Shown here: piece after piece, positions 8,432 through 16,742 of the stretch
How positions within the stretch are numbered: position 1 is the first letter of the stretch
Layout: each line of letters opens with the position of its first letter
NCBI GenBank assembly: GCA_947630175.1
Contig: CANRGJ010000012.1
Span: 17,114-81,113, forward strand
Length of the DNA: 64,000 nt
Direction of reading: 5' to 3'
Origin: an uncultured Ruminiclostridium sp.
GTDB taxonomy: Bacteria > Bacillota > Clostridia > Oscillospirales > Ruminococcaceae
Translations under genes and position numbers: made by a program
Notes under the pieces: model-generated
What the model was told of the DNA's origin: nothing
Database searches by the model: none
Seen by the model: only the letters and a program-made list of their open reading frames with translations

Positions 8432-9196
8432 TTAAGTCTTCGTCACATAGTCGGCAAGCGCCAGAGCTATGTCAAAGTGAAGTATATCATGTTGTGTTCC
8501 CGCATATTCTCCCGCCTTATGTCTTACGTCCCATACGGGAGCGTCCAGCAGATCGGCGCTTGTGAAAAACGTGTAAAGCTCCAGCTTCCTGAAATCACAC
8601 ATTGCCTGAATCGCCGCACATTCCATATCAACAGAAATACAGCCGTCCGCTTTGCGTTTTTCTATGTTATTTTCCGTTTCCCTGTAAAAGGAATCGGTGG
8701 TCCACGTTTTTCCCAATGCGTAGGGAATATTGTTTTCCTGCATAAACCTTTCCACAGTATCAGCGTTTCTGACTTTTATGTAGTCGCCGGCAGGGGCGTA
8801 ATGATAGGAAGTCCCCTCGTCACGGCAGGCATATGTGGGTATCATTATTTTCCCGTGAGCTATCTCTCTGTTGAGACACCCCGCTGCGCCGAAAACTATA
8901 TATTTGCGGGTTTTTATAACTGCGAATGTATCCTCAATCGTTCCCACGCAGGCAGGCGCACCCACATAGGTTTTATAAAAAGCAAATTTGCTGCCATTGT
9001 GATTTATCTGATACACGGGGGTTATTCCGGTGGCAAACTTTATTTGCCCGATTTGCCTGCAATCGTAATTTTCCGCCACAAATTTCTCAATGATGTATGA
9101 AAACGTGACTATGCACCCGTCCACCTCAGGTGCGTTTTCATTGACTACGGGATTTATTTTTGCATTGGAATTGTTGTCAAAGGTGTCAGTTATCAT
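8432..9196 (-). CDS. Nucleoside phosphorylase-family protein (PNP/UDP type)
   Basis: A 254-residue member of the PNP/UDP phosphorylase superfamily. Supporting stretches are IVFGAAGCLN (phosphate and ribose site region), YACRDEGTSYHY and SVDMECAAIQAM, the last being the conserved ribose-binding Met-Glu region. It most resembles uridine phosphorylase-like proteins; the base specificity, and whether it is a phosphorylase or a hydrolase, cannot be settled. The start at ATG 9196 has a strong GCAAGGAGGG site. It sits between cimA and leuC in a branched-chain amino acid operon, which is unexpected; the reason is unknown. Confidence 0.83.
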   Translation of the reverse strand: MITDTFDNNSNAKINPVVNENAPEVDGCIVTFSYIIEKFVAENYDCRQIGQIKFATGITPVYQINHNGSKFAFYKTYVGAPACVGTIEDTFAVIKTRKYIVFGAAGCLNREIAHGKIMIPTYACRDEGTSYHYAPAGDYIKVRNADTVERFMQENNIPYALGKTWTTDSFYRETENNIEKRKADGCISVDMECAAIQAMCDFRKLELYTFFTSADLLDAPVWDVRHKAGEYAGTQHDILHFDIALALADYVTKT

Positions 9197-9211
9197 ACTT
9201 TCCCTCCTTGC

Positions 9212-9252
9212 AGCTGATTGTGTACACTGTGCACTGTCAACTTTAAACTGTA
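9212..9252. repeat. End fragment of the interspersed element
   Basis: The sequence GTGTACACTGTGCACTGTCAACTTTAAACTGTAATT matches the terminal part of the other interspersed copies but has no internal palindromes. It abuts the cimA stop codon. Confidence 0.6.
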
Positions 9253-9253
9253 A

Positions 9254-10825
9254 TTATCCCTTGTGATACAGAAAATACTCGATAGAATCCAGCAGTGCCA
9301 TAAGGCTGGCGTCGATGATGTCCTTTGACGCTCCAACCGTCGTCCACACGTCCTTGCCGTCGGTGCTTTCGATAAGGACTCTCGTCCTTGCGGCGGTGCT
9401 GTCCCCTGCGGCGATGACTCTTACCTTGTAGTCCTCCAAGTGCATTTTTTTCAGCTTGGGGTAGAACACCTCAAGCGCCTTTCTCAGCGCCCTGTCTATC
9501 GCATTTACAGGACCGTCCCCCTCGTCGGCGGTTATCTCGTACTTGTCCCCCACCTTCACCTTTACCATAGCGTTCGCCTTTTCACGCCCCTCTATGGCGT
9601 AGTTCTGGGTGGAGATAACGTGAAAATGCTCTATCGTGAAAAACGGCTTGAACCGCCCCAGCTCTTTCAGTACCAGCAGCTCAAAGCTGGCTCCCGCCGC
9701 CTCGAATTGATAGCCCTTGCTTTCCAGCTTTTTAAGCCTTTCCATAATGCGGAGAGTTTCGGGGCTGTTTTTGTCAAGGCTCTTGTCGAAGTTCTCCAGC
9801 TTGGAAAGAATGGTGCTTCTGCCGCTGACCTCTGATAATAGGAAACTGCGCTCATTTCCCACCGTTTCGGGAGGGATATGCTCAAAGGTGGCGGGGTCCT
9901 TTGCCACTCCGTCAGCGTGCATACCGCCCTTGTGACCGAAGGCGCTGCGCCCAACGTAAGGCATACTTCCCGCTAACTTTATGTTCGCCACCTCGGCGAT
10001 GTAGCGGGCGGTCTCGGTAAGACTCTGCATACTGTTTTTCGGCACGCACTCATAGCCTAATTTAAGCTGAAGATCGGGTATCACGGTGGAAAGATTTGTG
10101 TTCCCGCAGCGCTCGCCGATACCGATGAAAGTGCCTTGAACGTGAGTTGCTCCCGCCTTTACCGCCGCCAACGTGCCTGCAACAGCACAGCCGTTGTCGT
10201 TGTGACAGTGGATACCTATTTTTGCCTTTACTGCCGCTTTGCTTTTAGCGGTAATTTCAGCAATCTCGTCAGGGAAACAGCCGCCGTTGGTGTCGCATAA
10301 CACCAGCGCGCAGGCCCCCGCCTTTTCCGCCGTCTGGAGGACTTTTAGGGCGTATTCGGGATTATCTTTAAATCCGTCGAAATAATGCTCTGCGTCAAAG
10401 AAGACCTTTTTCCCCCTTGCTCTCAGGAAGCTTATCGTGTCGCTTATCATCGCAAGGTTTTCCTCAGGTGTTACCCCCAAAATTATATTGACGTGGAGCA
10501 GCCAGCTTTTTCCGAAAACGGCGACGTAATCCGTTCCAGCTCCCGCCAAAGCGGCAAGGTTCTCGTCCTCCTCCGCCTTTACGTTTTTGCGGCGGGTGGA
10601 GCCGAACGCCACTATCTTTGCATTTTTCAGCTTCAGCTTTGCCGCCTTTTGGAAAAATTCAATGTCCTTGGGGTTGGAGCCGGGGTTTCCCGCTTCAACG
10701 AAGCTGATACCGAAAGCGTCCAGCTTTTGAAGTATCTTCACCTTGTCGTCGGCGGAAAAGCTGATCCCCTCCCCCTGCGCACCGTCACGCAGGGTGGAAT
10801 CGAATATCTCTACTTTTACGTTCAT
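9254..10825 (-). CDS. cimA: (R)-citramalate synthase
   Basis: A 523-residue protein that condenses pyruvate and acetyl-CoA to citramalate, the first step of the threonine-independent isoleucine route. The catalytic HMGL-like barrel starts with DSTLRDGAQ (residues 9-17) and has the metal-binding HCH (His206, His208) plus GTFIGIGERCGN. A C-terminal LeuA-type allosteric domain follows (about residues 400-523). The length and the GMHADGVAKDP stretch fit the CimA type rather than LeuA. It is the first gene behind a T-box leader and is followed by the phosphorylase gene and leuCDB, so the operon could make 2-oxobutyrate for isoleucine. LeuA-like isopropylmalate synthase activity cannot be fully excluded. 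Confidence 0.9.
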   Translation of the reverse strand: MNVKVEIFDSTLRDGAQGEGISFSADDKVKILQKLDAFGISFVEAGNPGSNPKDIEFFQKAAKLKLKNAKIVAFGSTRRKNVKAEEDENLAALAGAGTDYVAVFGKSWLLHVNIILGVTPEENLAMISDTISFLRARGKKVFFDAEHYFDGFKDNPEYALKVLQTAEKAGACALVLCDTNGGCFPDEIAEITAKSKAAVKAKIGIHCHNDNGCAVAGTLAAVKAGATHVQGTFIGIGERCGNTNLSTVIPDLQLKLGYECVPKNSMQSLTETARYIAEVANIKLAGSMPYVGRSAFGHKGGMHADGVAKDPATFEHIPPETVGNERSFLLSEVSGRSTILSKLENFDKSLDKNSPETLRIMERLKKLESKGYQFEAAGASFELLVLKELGRFKPFFTIEHFHVISTQNYAIEGREKANAMVKVKVGDKYEITADEGDGPVNAIDRALRKALEVFYPKLKKMHLEDYKVRVIAAGDSTAARTRVLIESTDGKDVWTTVGASKDIIDASLMALLDSIEYFLYHKG

Positions 10826-10859
10826 TTCACCTGTCCCTTTCTTTCTTTATTTTCTCATC

Positions 10860-11148
10860 GAAAAGTGAGGTGATATAAAAATAACCTTCACCTCACAAAG
10901 AGATGAAAGTCACACTTCCACGTTACCACTCTTAATTGACACAGCCTCACGGCGTATGCCCTCTCATGCGTATCCACCAATACGCTCCCCTGTAACGTGA
11001 GGACACGTTTCGTTCTACGGGCAATTGCCTTTCGACGAAAAGCTCAAAGGTGATTTAGAAAGAATTTCAGCCGTTGTCTCGCACCGAACGACAACTCTCT
11101 GTGGGCCTACGGACTTTCCGCTCCTTGTCACAGCCTTTTCGATATTAT
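10860..11148 (-). promoter_or_regulatory. T-box leader RNA upstream of cimA (probably isoleucine-responsive)
   Basis: On the minus strand the leader shows the stem I signature AGAGAG...GGTGCGAG (11078-11100), the T-box sequence AGAGTGGTAACGTGG (10918-10932) and a terminator GTGAGGTGA...TCACCTCAC followed by TTTT (10860-10896). The UGGU of the T-box bulge would pair with an A73 tRNA end, which fits tRNA-Ile or tRNA-Leu. Aligning stem I by eye puts the likely specifier at ATT (11063-11065, Ile), just before a CTTTC strand that pairs with GAAAG; the specifier is less certain than the T-box itself. Uncharged tRNA would stabilise the antiterminator and switch on cimA-pnp-leuCDB. Confidence 0.9.
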
Positions 11149-11154
11149 GAAGCT

Positions 11155-11183
11155 ATGATAGCACAAATGTTTTGCTTTGTCAA
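11155..11183 (-). promoter_or_regulatory. SigA promoter of the cimA-leu operon
   Basis: TTGACA, 17-base spacer, TATCAT on the minus strand, a few bases upstream of the start of the T-box leader. Confidence 0.85.
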
Positions 11184-11300
11184 GATATTTCACTGAATTT
11201 TTACTTTTGTGAAGCTGAAAAATTGACATAATTTTGCCAAGGTGGTAAAATTATCCTGTCGGCAAGTCCATATCTCCGACAGGAGGAGGTGAAAACTGTC

Positions 11301-11396
11301 GTGAACTACATACTTTCTTTTTTATTGCCTGTCGCAGCACGCATAATAGGTTATTTTGTGTGCAAGTGGCTTGACAGGCATAATGCCGACAAGTAA
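11301..11396 (+). CDS. 31-residue hydrophobic peptide, possible type I toxin-like
   Basis: A GTG-started frame encodes 31 residues, beginning MNYILSFLLPVAARIIGYFV and ending CKWLDRHNADK: one membrane-spanning helix followed by a charged tail. A very strong AGGAGGAGGTG site lies nine bases upstream and a terminator follows. Small Firmicutes proteins with the same hydrophobic-helix plus CKWLD ending are common and uncharacterised; this resemblance is from memory. An inverted repeat CCTGTCGG...CCGACAGG (11256-11284) just before the gene could fold over the 5' UTR. The compact layout resembles type I toxin genes, but no antisense RNA promoter was established. It lies between two large minus-strand transcripts. 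Confidence 0.7.
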   Translation: MNYILSFLLPVAARIIGYFVCKWLDRHNADK

Positions 11397-11405
11397 AGCC
11401 CAAAA

Positions 11406-11446
11406 GAATACCCCCGAAGTGGCAGCTTCGGGGGTATTCGCTTTTT
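11406..11446 (+). terminator. Terminator after the small peptide gene
   Basis: GAATACCCCCGAAG (11406-11419) pairs with CTTCGGGGGTATTC (11426-11439), followed by a TTTTT run. It could also serve metK on the minus strand, where the downstream tract is less T-rich. Confidence 0.85.
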
Positions 11447-11546
11447 AGGTGAAAACCTGGGATTACATACTTTCCTTTGTTGAGATGATTATAACACAAC
11501 GTTAACGTTTTGTCAACCGATTTTACAAAATCTTTTATTGTCGCCT

Positions 11547-12728
11547 TTATTCCTCCAGCGCTTTCAGCAGCTCCTCCGCCTTATCCCTTTGCTCCCACTT
11601 TACGCCAAGCTCCTCCCGACCCATATGACCGTAAGCGGAAAGGGCGGCGTACTGGGGCTTTCTCAGCTGAAGTTCCTCGATTATAGCGGCGGGGCGCAGG
11701 TCGAACACCTTTTTCACCGCCTCTTCTATTTTTTCAGCGGGGTACTTTCCAGTGCCGAAGGTATCAATAGTCAGCGCAACGGAAACAGGCTTCGCCACGC
11801 CGATGGCGTAGGCGAGCTGTACCTCACAGCGCCTTGCAAGTCCTGCGGCAACGATATTTTTTGCAACATATCTTGCGGCGTAAGCGGCGGAGCGATCCAC
11901 CTTCGTGGGATCCTTCCCCGAAAATGCGCCGCCGCCGTGACGGGCGTAGCCGCCGTAGGTGTCAACGATTATCTTCCTGCCTGTAAGACCGCTGTCCCCC
12001 TGCGGCCCGCCGATAACAAAGCGACCCGTGGGATTTATGAAAATGTTTGTTTTCTCGTCCAGCAGACCTGCGGGAATAACGGGCTTTATCACCTTTTCGA
12101 TAACGTCCGATCTTATCTGCTCAAGCTGTGCGCTTTCCTTGTGCTGGGTGGAGATCACCACCGTATCAACGCGAACAGGCTTGTCGTCCTCGTATTCCAC
12201 TGTTACCTGGGATTTTCCGTCGGGGAGCAGGTAGGGTATCTCCCCACTCTTCCTGCAATCCGCAAGCCTTTTTGCCAGCTTGTGGGCAAGGGAAATAGGC
12301 AAGGGCATAAGCTCAGGCGTTTCATCGCAGGCGTAGCCGAACATCATACCCTGATCCCCTGCGCCTATATCCAGCTTGTTCTCCTCTCTCCCCTCAAGGG
12401 CGTTGTCGACCCCCATAGCTATGTCTGGGGACTGCTCGTCTATTGAGGTGATAACTGCGCAGGTGTTGCAGTCAAAGCCGTAGGTGGCGTTGTCATAGCC
12501 TATCTCCCTGACGGCGTTCCTCACTATCTTGGGGATATCCACGTATCCCTTTGTGGTTATCTCTCCCATTACCAGTACCATTCCCGTGGTGGTGCAGGTC
12601 TCGCAGGCGACGCGGCTCATAGGGTCCTGCTCCAGCAGGGCGTCAAGTATGCTGTCGCTTATCCTGTCGCAAATTTTATCGGGATGCCCCTCCGTAACGC
12701 TTTCGGAGGTAAAAAGACGCTTTGACAT
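11547..12728 (-). CDS. metK: S-adenosylmethionine synthase
   Basis: A 393-residue methionine adenosyltransferase that makes SAM from methionine and ATP in the cytosol. The signatures are [12 protein letters not shown] (residues 9-20), [11 protein letters not shown] and [16 protein letters not shown]. Length is normal and no catalytic residue looks missing. It is a single-gene unit with its own SigA promoter and an S-box leader whose terminator ends 30-40 bases before the ATG, so expression should fall when SAM is high. Confidence 0.97.
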   Translation of the reverse strand: MSKRLFTSESVTEGHPDKICDRISDSILDALLEQDPMSRVACETCTTTGMVLVMGEITTKGYVDIPKIVRNAVREIGYDNATYGFDCNTCAVITSIDEQSPDIAMGVDNALEGREENKLDIGAGDQGMMFGYACDETPELMPLPISLAHKLAKRLADCRKSGEIPYLLPDGKSQVTVEYEDDKPVRVDTVVISTQHKESAQLEQIRSDVIEKVIKPVIPAGLLDEKTNIFINPTGRFVIGGPQGDSGLTGRKIIVDTYGGYARHGGGAFSGKDPTKVDRSAAYAARYVAKNIVAAGLARRCEVQLAYAIGVAKPVSVALTIDTFGTGKYPAEKIEEAVKKVFDLRPAAIIEELQLRKPQYAALSAYGHMGREELGVKWEQRDKAEELLKALEE

Positions 12729-12762
12729 AATATTTTTTCCTTTCGTGCTTCAGGCAAAATAA

Positions 12763-12900
12763 AAAGCCCCCTCAGGGGGCTTGAATTTTCAACGCCCCTC
12801 ATCTTCCGCCTTTCGGCGCAGGAAGTAGCACCATTTCCGCATTTTGCGGAGGGTTGCTGCAGCGTCCCAGGGCCTGTCCCTCGGCTGCTCTTGATAAGGT
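12763..12900 (-). promoter_or_regulatory. SAM-I (S-box) riboswitch upstream of metK
   Basis: On the minus strand the leader contains the S-box landmarks CTTATCAAGAG, GAGGGACAGGCCC, GCAACC and GGTGCTACTTCCTGC in the correct order. It ends with the terminator hairpin AGCCCCC-TGA-GGGGGCT followed by TTTTTATTTT (12757-12781). SAM binding is expected to favour the terminator. Confidence 0.95.
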
Positions 12901-12906
12901 AAATAT

Positions 12907-12935
12907 ATAATAGCACAATTATATCTGCTTGTCAA
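12907..12935 (-). promoter_or_regulatory. SigA promoter of metK
   Basis: TTGACA, 17-base spacer, TATTAT on the minus strand, immediately after the comM stop codon and just upstream of the S-box. Confidence 0.88.
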
Positions 12936-12937
12936 TA

Positions 12938-14458
12938 TCACTGCCAGTATTTCCTGTCAAGTGAACGGTACTGCACCGCTTTGCTGATATGTCTGCGGCT
13001 GATTATCTCTTCTCCGTCAAGGTCAGCCACCGTTCTCGCTACCTTTAATATCCTGTCATACGCTCTCGCTGAAAGCCCCAGATTGTCAAAGGTGCTTTGG
13101 AGGAATTTTTCGGCGGAGTCGTCCAGCGGGCAGTATTCCCTTAATTTTGACGGCGGAATCTCGCCGTTAAAGAGGATATCCGTCCCTGCAAAGCGTTTTC
13201 TTTGCAGTTCTCTCGCCTTTTCGATATTCTCCCTCATCTGGGCGGAGGAAAGTCCCTTTTCGTCGGAGCGAAGCTCGGAATAGCTCACCTTTCCCACCTC
13301 TATCTGGATATCTATCCTGTCAAGGACGGGACGGCTTATCTTCCCAAGATATTTTGTTATCATGGCGGGAGTGCAGGTGCATTTTCCCTCGCTGCCGTAA
13401 TTCCCGCAGGGGCAGGGGTTCATTGCCGCAGTAAGCATGGTCTTGCAGGGGAAAGAGGCTTTTCCCTGAGCGCGGGTTATGACTATCCGCCTGTCCTCCA
13501 ACGGCTGACGCAAGGTTTCAAGCACGTCGCGGCGAAATTCGGGCAGCTCGTCAAGGAATAAAACTCCGTTGTGGGCAAGGCTTATCTCTCCCGGCATAGG
13601 CGTTTTTCCTCCGCCGATTATCCCCACGGCAGAGGCGGTATGGCTCACCGCCCTGAACGGTCGGGAAGTGACAAAAGGCGCTTTTCCGTCCAACATTCCC
13701 GCCACGGAGTAAACGGAGGTAGTCTCAATGCTCTCCTCAAAGGTCATAGGCGGGAGTATGCCGGGGATACGCTTTGCCAGCATACTTTTTCCCGAGCCGG
13801 GAGGACCTATCATCAGCAGATTGTGAAAGCCTGCGGCGGCGGTCTGTATCGCCGTCTTTATGTTTTCCTGTCCCTTTACGTCCGCAAAGTCGGCGGCTTT
13901 GGAATAGCAGCTGTCGTCAGGTATGTAGGGCGGAGCAGGGGTCAGCTTTTCCCCGCCGTTCAGCAGGGCGGCGAGGTGAGCGACGCTCTTTACGCCGTAC
14001 ACGTTTATTCCCCTAACCAAAGACGCCTCTTTAACGTTTATTTCAGGGAGGAAAAGGTGTTTTATGCCCTGTTCCTTTGCTGACGCCGCCATTGGCAGAA
14101 CGCCGTTCGTTCCCGCAAGCTCGCCTGACAGTGAAAGTTCGCCGATAAAGGCGGAATTGTCAGGCGGCGGTTGTACCTCGCCCATTGAGATAAGCAGACT
14201 CACCAGTATTGGAAAGTCGTAGGCAGAGCCACTCTTTTTCACGTCGGCAGGAGAAAGATTCACCGTCACCCTGTATTTTCCTGCGTCGAAGCCCGAATTT
14301 CCCAAAGCGGCAAGTACGCGCTGACGGCTCTCCTGAACGGAAGCGTCGCCAAGTCCGCTTATTTTGAAATCGGGAGTGCCCTTTTCAACGCTGTTTTCCA
14401 CCAGGACCGCAAAGGCTTTCAGCCCGTTAAGCCCCAGAGAGTTGACTTTTGCAAACAT
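12938..14458 (-). CDS. comM: YifB/ComM-family Mg-chelatase-like AAA+ ATPase
   Basis: A 506-residue ComM/YifB protein. The N-terminal Lon-protease-like fold (residues 1-165) starts MFAKVNSLGLNG. A P-loop GPPGSGKS lies at residues 218-225, Walker B is NGVLFLDELPEF, and a cysteine-rich insert reads NPCPCGNYGSEGKCTC before the Mg_chelatase C-terminal region. In naturally transformable bacteria ComM is a hexameric helicase that promotes branch migration during integration of imported DNA; a competence role here is inferred from that. It starts 15 bases after the nucleoside kinase stop and is the last gene of a three-gene operon. Confidence 0.93.
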   Translation of the reverse strand: MFAKVNSLGLNGLKAFAVLVENSVEKGTPDFKISGLGDASVQESRQRVLAALGNSGFDAGKYRVTVNLSPADVKKSGSAYDFPILVSLLISMGEVQPPPDNSAFIGELSLSGELAGTNGVLPMAASAKEQGIKHLFLPEINVKEASLVRGINVYGVKSVAHLAALLNGGEKLTPAPPYIPDDSCYSKAADFADVKGQENIKTAIQTAAAGFHNLLMIGPPGSGKSMLAKRIPGILPPMTFEESIETTSVYSVAGMLDGKAPFVTSRPFRAVSHTASAVGIIGGGKTPMPGEISLAHNGVLFLDELPEFRRDVLETLRQPLEDRRIVITRAQGKASFPCKTMLTAAMNPCPCGNYGSEGKCTCTPAMITKYLGKISRPVLDRIDIQIEVGKVSYSELRSDEKGLSSAQMRENIEKARELQRKRFAGTDILFNGEIPPSKLREYCPLDDSAEKFLQSTFDNLGLSARAYDRILKVARTVADLDGEEIISRRHISKAVQYRSLDRKYWQ

Positions 14459-14473
14459 ATCTTCTCCTCGGCG

Positions 14474-15400
14474 TCAGTAGCTGAAGCTGCTTCCGCCCAC
14501 AAATTCTCTTATAATAGAGCTTGACGGAATTATTTCGGGGGAAAGGGGAGTTATCTCCGACAGAAAATCCTTCAGCTCCAGAACTGTATCGTAAAGCTCA
14601 AAGCGGGGGCTGACCTTTTCCAGCTCCTCCAGCAGAAAATATCCGTACGCCGCCGCCTCATAGGACATAAAGGTGTCAATATCCATATGTGCGGCGCCCT
14701 TGTAGGGCATAATGTACCGCTGTTCCCCAAGCTGGACCGAGTCGAAAGCGGAAATGACCTCCTCCGTGCTTTTCCCTCTGAACAGCCTGTCCCGCATAAG
14801 GCGGCGCAAAAGCCTTATCTTTTCAGGGTGGAGCAGACGTTTCCCCATAGAAAGGCGGGTCCGCACACTGACGTAAAGGCAAAGGGCGTTGTCGTCAACC
14901 GCCCCCGTGATATCGGGATTAAGGGCGTGTATGCCCTCGAAGATGACTGCCTCGCCCTCTTGCCTGCGGTACTTGACGCCCTCTCTCCTGCTCTGGTCGG
15001 CAAAGCTGAACTGAGGGACGGTCACCTCCTCACAGCGGAGAAATCGCTCCATATGCTCTGCCAAAAGCTCTATATCTAACCTTTCGGGGGATTCCAGATC
15101 TATGTCCTCTTTTTCATGCTCCTGCAAATGGTCAAGTGGCAGAAAATAGTTGTCAAGAGATATTACGGTGGCGCCCTGTCCCCGCTGGGTCAGCATTGCT
15201 TTCAGCCGCATTGCGGTGGTGGTCTTTCCGCTTCCCGACGGACCTGACATAAGAACGATAGGCTTATCTTCTATCCTTTCGCTCATCACGCGGGCGACAG
15301 CCTCAAGCTGCTCCCTGTAATGCTCCTCAGCGCGCTCCACCTCCTGCGCAGGACCTTCCGCAAGGCGGCGGTTAAGCTCTTTTACCGGCAGTATCTTCAT
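14474..15400 (-). CDS. Uridine kinase-like nucleoside kinase
   Basis: A P-loop kinase of the uridine kinase/phosphoribulokinase superfamily (308 residues from the chosen start) that would phosphorylate a nucleoside with ATP or GTP. The P-loop is GPSGSGKTT at about residues 53-61, followed by ISLDNYFLPLDH, which holds the substrate-binding acidic residues, and VIFEGIHALNP. The protein is longer than classical Udk (about 210) and lacks the TGS domain of the larger type, so the substrate is uncertain. The start is ambiguous: ATG 15400 follows the HAD stop by one base, but ATG 15412 is only three bases from GAGG. A TTG at 15421 is less likely. Confidence 0.85.
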   Translation of the reverse strand: MKILPVKELNRRLAEGPAQEVERAEEHYREQLEAVARVMSERIEDKPIVLMSGPSGSGKTTTAMRLKAMLTQRGQGATVISLDNYFLPLDHLQEHEKEDIDLESPERLDIELLAEHMERFLRCEEVTVPQFSFADQSRREGVKYRRQEGEAVIFEGIHALNPDITGAVDDNALCLYVSVRTRLSMGKRLLHPEKIRLLRRLMRDRLFRGKSTEEVISAFDSVQLGEQRYIMPYKGAAHMDIDTFMSYEAAAYGYFLLEELEKVSPRFELYDTVLELKDFLSEITPLSPEIIPSSSIIREFVGGSSFSY

Positions 15401-15401
15401 A

Positions 15402-16076
15402 TTACCAGTCATATACCTCAAAGGGAGCAGTCTCCAGCACGCCTATGACCCCGAGCAGGTCGCTGCATTTTCTGTAGATCAGCTTCCAAAGCTCTTTTGT
15501 GGGAGGAGTGAGGTCGGGTATCATAACCGTGTATGCTCCCGCGTCGTGGGCGGAAATAATGCCGTTGGGCGAATCCTCGATGGCAAGACACTGCTTTGGC
15601 TTAAGTCCCAGCCTTTCAGCAGTGTAGAAGTAAATGTCGGGCTTAGGCTTTCCATGCTCCACGCAGGGACCGCAGCAGATAGCGTCAAAACGCTTTTCCA
15701 GCCCTGACGACTGGAGATAGGTGGTCGCCCTGTCAAAATCCGTGGAGGTGGCTATCGCCTTTTTGTAGCCGTTCCTGTCAAGATAATCCAGAAGAATATC
15801 AAGGTACGGCTTTGTTTTCAGCCCGTTCTCCTCGATATAATCCTCCATAAGGTCTATCCTGCGGGCTCTCACCTTGCGGTAGTTAAAGCCGTCGCCGAAC
15901 CATTCCTTAAGCATAGGCTCAGCGTAACGCTTGGCAAGGCTCCTAAGCTTGAGCGCCTGTTCCGTCGTCATTGGAAATCCGAAATCGTTTGCCGCCTGGC
16001 ACCAAAATCGGGTAAGCAAAGGCTCGGTGTCAAAAATAACGCCGTCCATATCGAATACAACTGCCTGTATGTCCAT
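15402..16076 (-). CDS. HAD-superfamily phosphatase (beta-phosphoglucomutase-like)
   Basis: A 224-residue HAD subfamily I hydrolase with the nucleophile motif FDMDGVIFDTEP (Asp9, Asp11), motif II ATSTDFDRA, the motif III Lys in KPKPDIY and the acidic motif IV AIEDSPNGI. A helical cap follows motif I. It probably dephosphorylates a sugar phosphate or nucleotide or isomerises a sugar phosphate; the substrate is not predictable. The pairing with a nucleoside kinase suggests a nucleotide-related substrate. AAAGAAAGGACGG precedes the ATG, and a TTGCAA-17-TACAAT promoter lies upstream. Confidence 0.9.
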   Translation of the reverse strand: MDIQAVVFDMDGVIFDTEPLLTRFWCQAANDFGFPMTTEQALKLRSLAKRYAEPMLKEWFGDGFNYRKVRARRIDLMEDYIEENGLKTKPYLDILLDYLDRNGYKKAIATSTDFDRATTYLQSSGLEKRFDAICCGPCVEHGKPKPDIYFYTAERLGLKPKQCLAIEDSPNGIISAHDAGAYTVMIPDLTPPTKELWKLIYRKCSDLLGVIGVLETAPFEVYDW

Positions 16077-16134
16077 ATGATGCCGTCCTTTCTTTTAAAA
16101 AACCGAATACGGTGATTTGTCTTTTAGTTATTAC

Positions 16135-16163
16135 ATTGTAACATATTTAAATAAACTTTGCAA
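16135..16163 (-). promoter_or_regulatory. Promoter of the HAD-kinase-comM operon
   Basis: TTGCAA, 17-base spacer, TACAAT on the minus strand, about 60 bases upstream of the HAD gene start. Confidence 0.75.
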
Positions 16164-16616
16164 GAGAAAACAAAAAAGTTCCCATTTAATTTTTTCGGAT
16201 TTTTACGGCGCTGTGGCGGCGCATAATAAAATCCTAAGTATTGCAAAATTATTTTAAAAAACGTTACAACAGGAAAAATTATAAAAAATAGATGATTTTT
16301 CCAGAAATAAAAATGCTTTAAAGATTTAAGAGGGTATACTTTTTATTTTTTGAAGAAATGCGGCGTTATTGCAAATTTTTATAAAATTTTCTGCCGTGAT
16401 TTTCGGGTTAAGGCGGTGCAGTCAGGCGTGGATTTTTGCTCTATGACAATATTTGTCGTTTTCGGAAATTTTGGGAAAGTATTTGCTCCGCAAACGCAGA
16501 CCGTTATAGGGAAATACGGAGTTTTTCGGGGTCCTGAAACGGTTCGGCGGCGATAGCGACGGGAAAAATTTACAGCGGATCCTGAAAAAATTAACGAAAA
16601 ATTTTGCTTTTGTATG
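16164..16616. other. AT-rich intergenic spacer before the glycan cluster
   Basis: About 450 bp without a credible gene; short plus-strand frames lack ribosome sites. It contains a TTAACGAAA half-site (16591-16599) identical to arms of the inverted repeats further downstream. No repeat element or terminator was recognised. Confidence 0.6.
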
Positions 16617-16645
16617 TTGACTTTTGGGCCGCCTTGCTTTATAAT
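16617..16645 (+). promoter_or_regulatory. SigA promoter of the surface-glycan cluster
   Basis: TTGACT, 17-base spacer, TATAAT, about 100 bases upstream of glf. It is the only strong promoter recognised for the 33-kb plus-strand cluster. Confidence 0.85.
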
Positions 16646-16658
16646 ACTATCAGTATGT

Positions 16659-16726
16659 TTTCGTTAAATATGAAATTAACGCAATTTTATGTTTTCTTGA
16701 TTTCGTTAATTGTAAAATTAACGAAA
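16659..16726 (+). promoter_or_regulatory. Twin inverted-repeat operator candidates downstream of the glf promoter
   Basis: TTTCGTTAA-N8-TTAACGCAA at 16659-16684 and TTTCGTTAA-N8-TTAACGAAA at 16701-16726. The two sites have the same arm sequence and spacer length and are 42 bp apart start to start (about four helical turns). They lie in the 5' UTR between the -10 box and the glf ribosome site, suited to a repressor roadblock. The binding protein is unknown. Confidence 0.6.
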
Positions 16727-16742
16727 GAAACGGAGGAAGTTT

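Noticed and set aside
10385..10873. Plus-strand frame opposite cimA running into the T-box
   Set aside because: Shadow of cimA; the region is explained by cimA, its leader and the T-box terminator.
12763..12900. A T-box upstream of metK
   Set aside because: The order CTTATCAAGAG, GAGGGACAGGCCC, GCAACC is diagnostic of a SAM-I riboswitch; no TGGNA/T-box motif is present.
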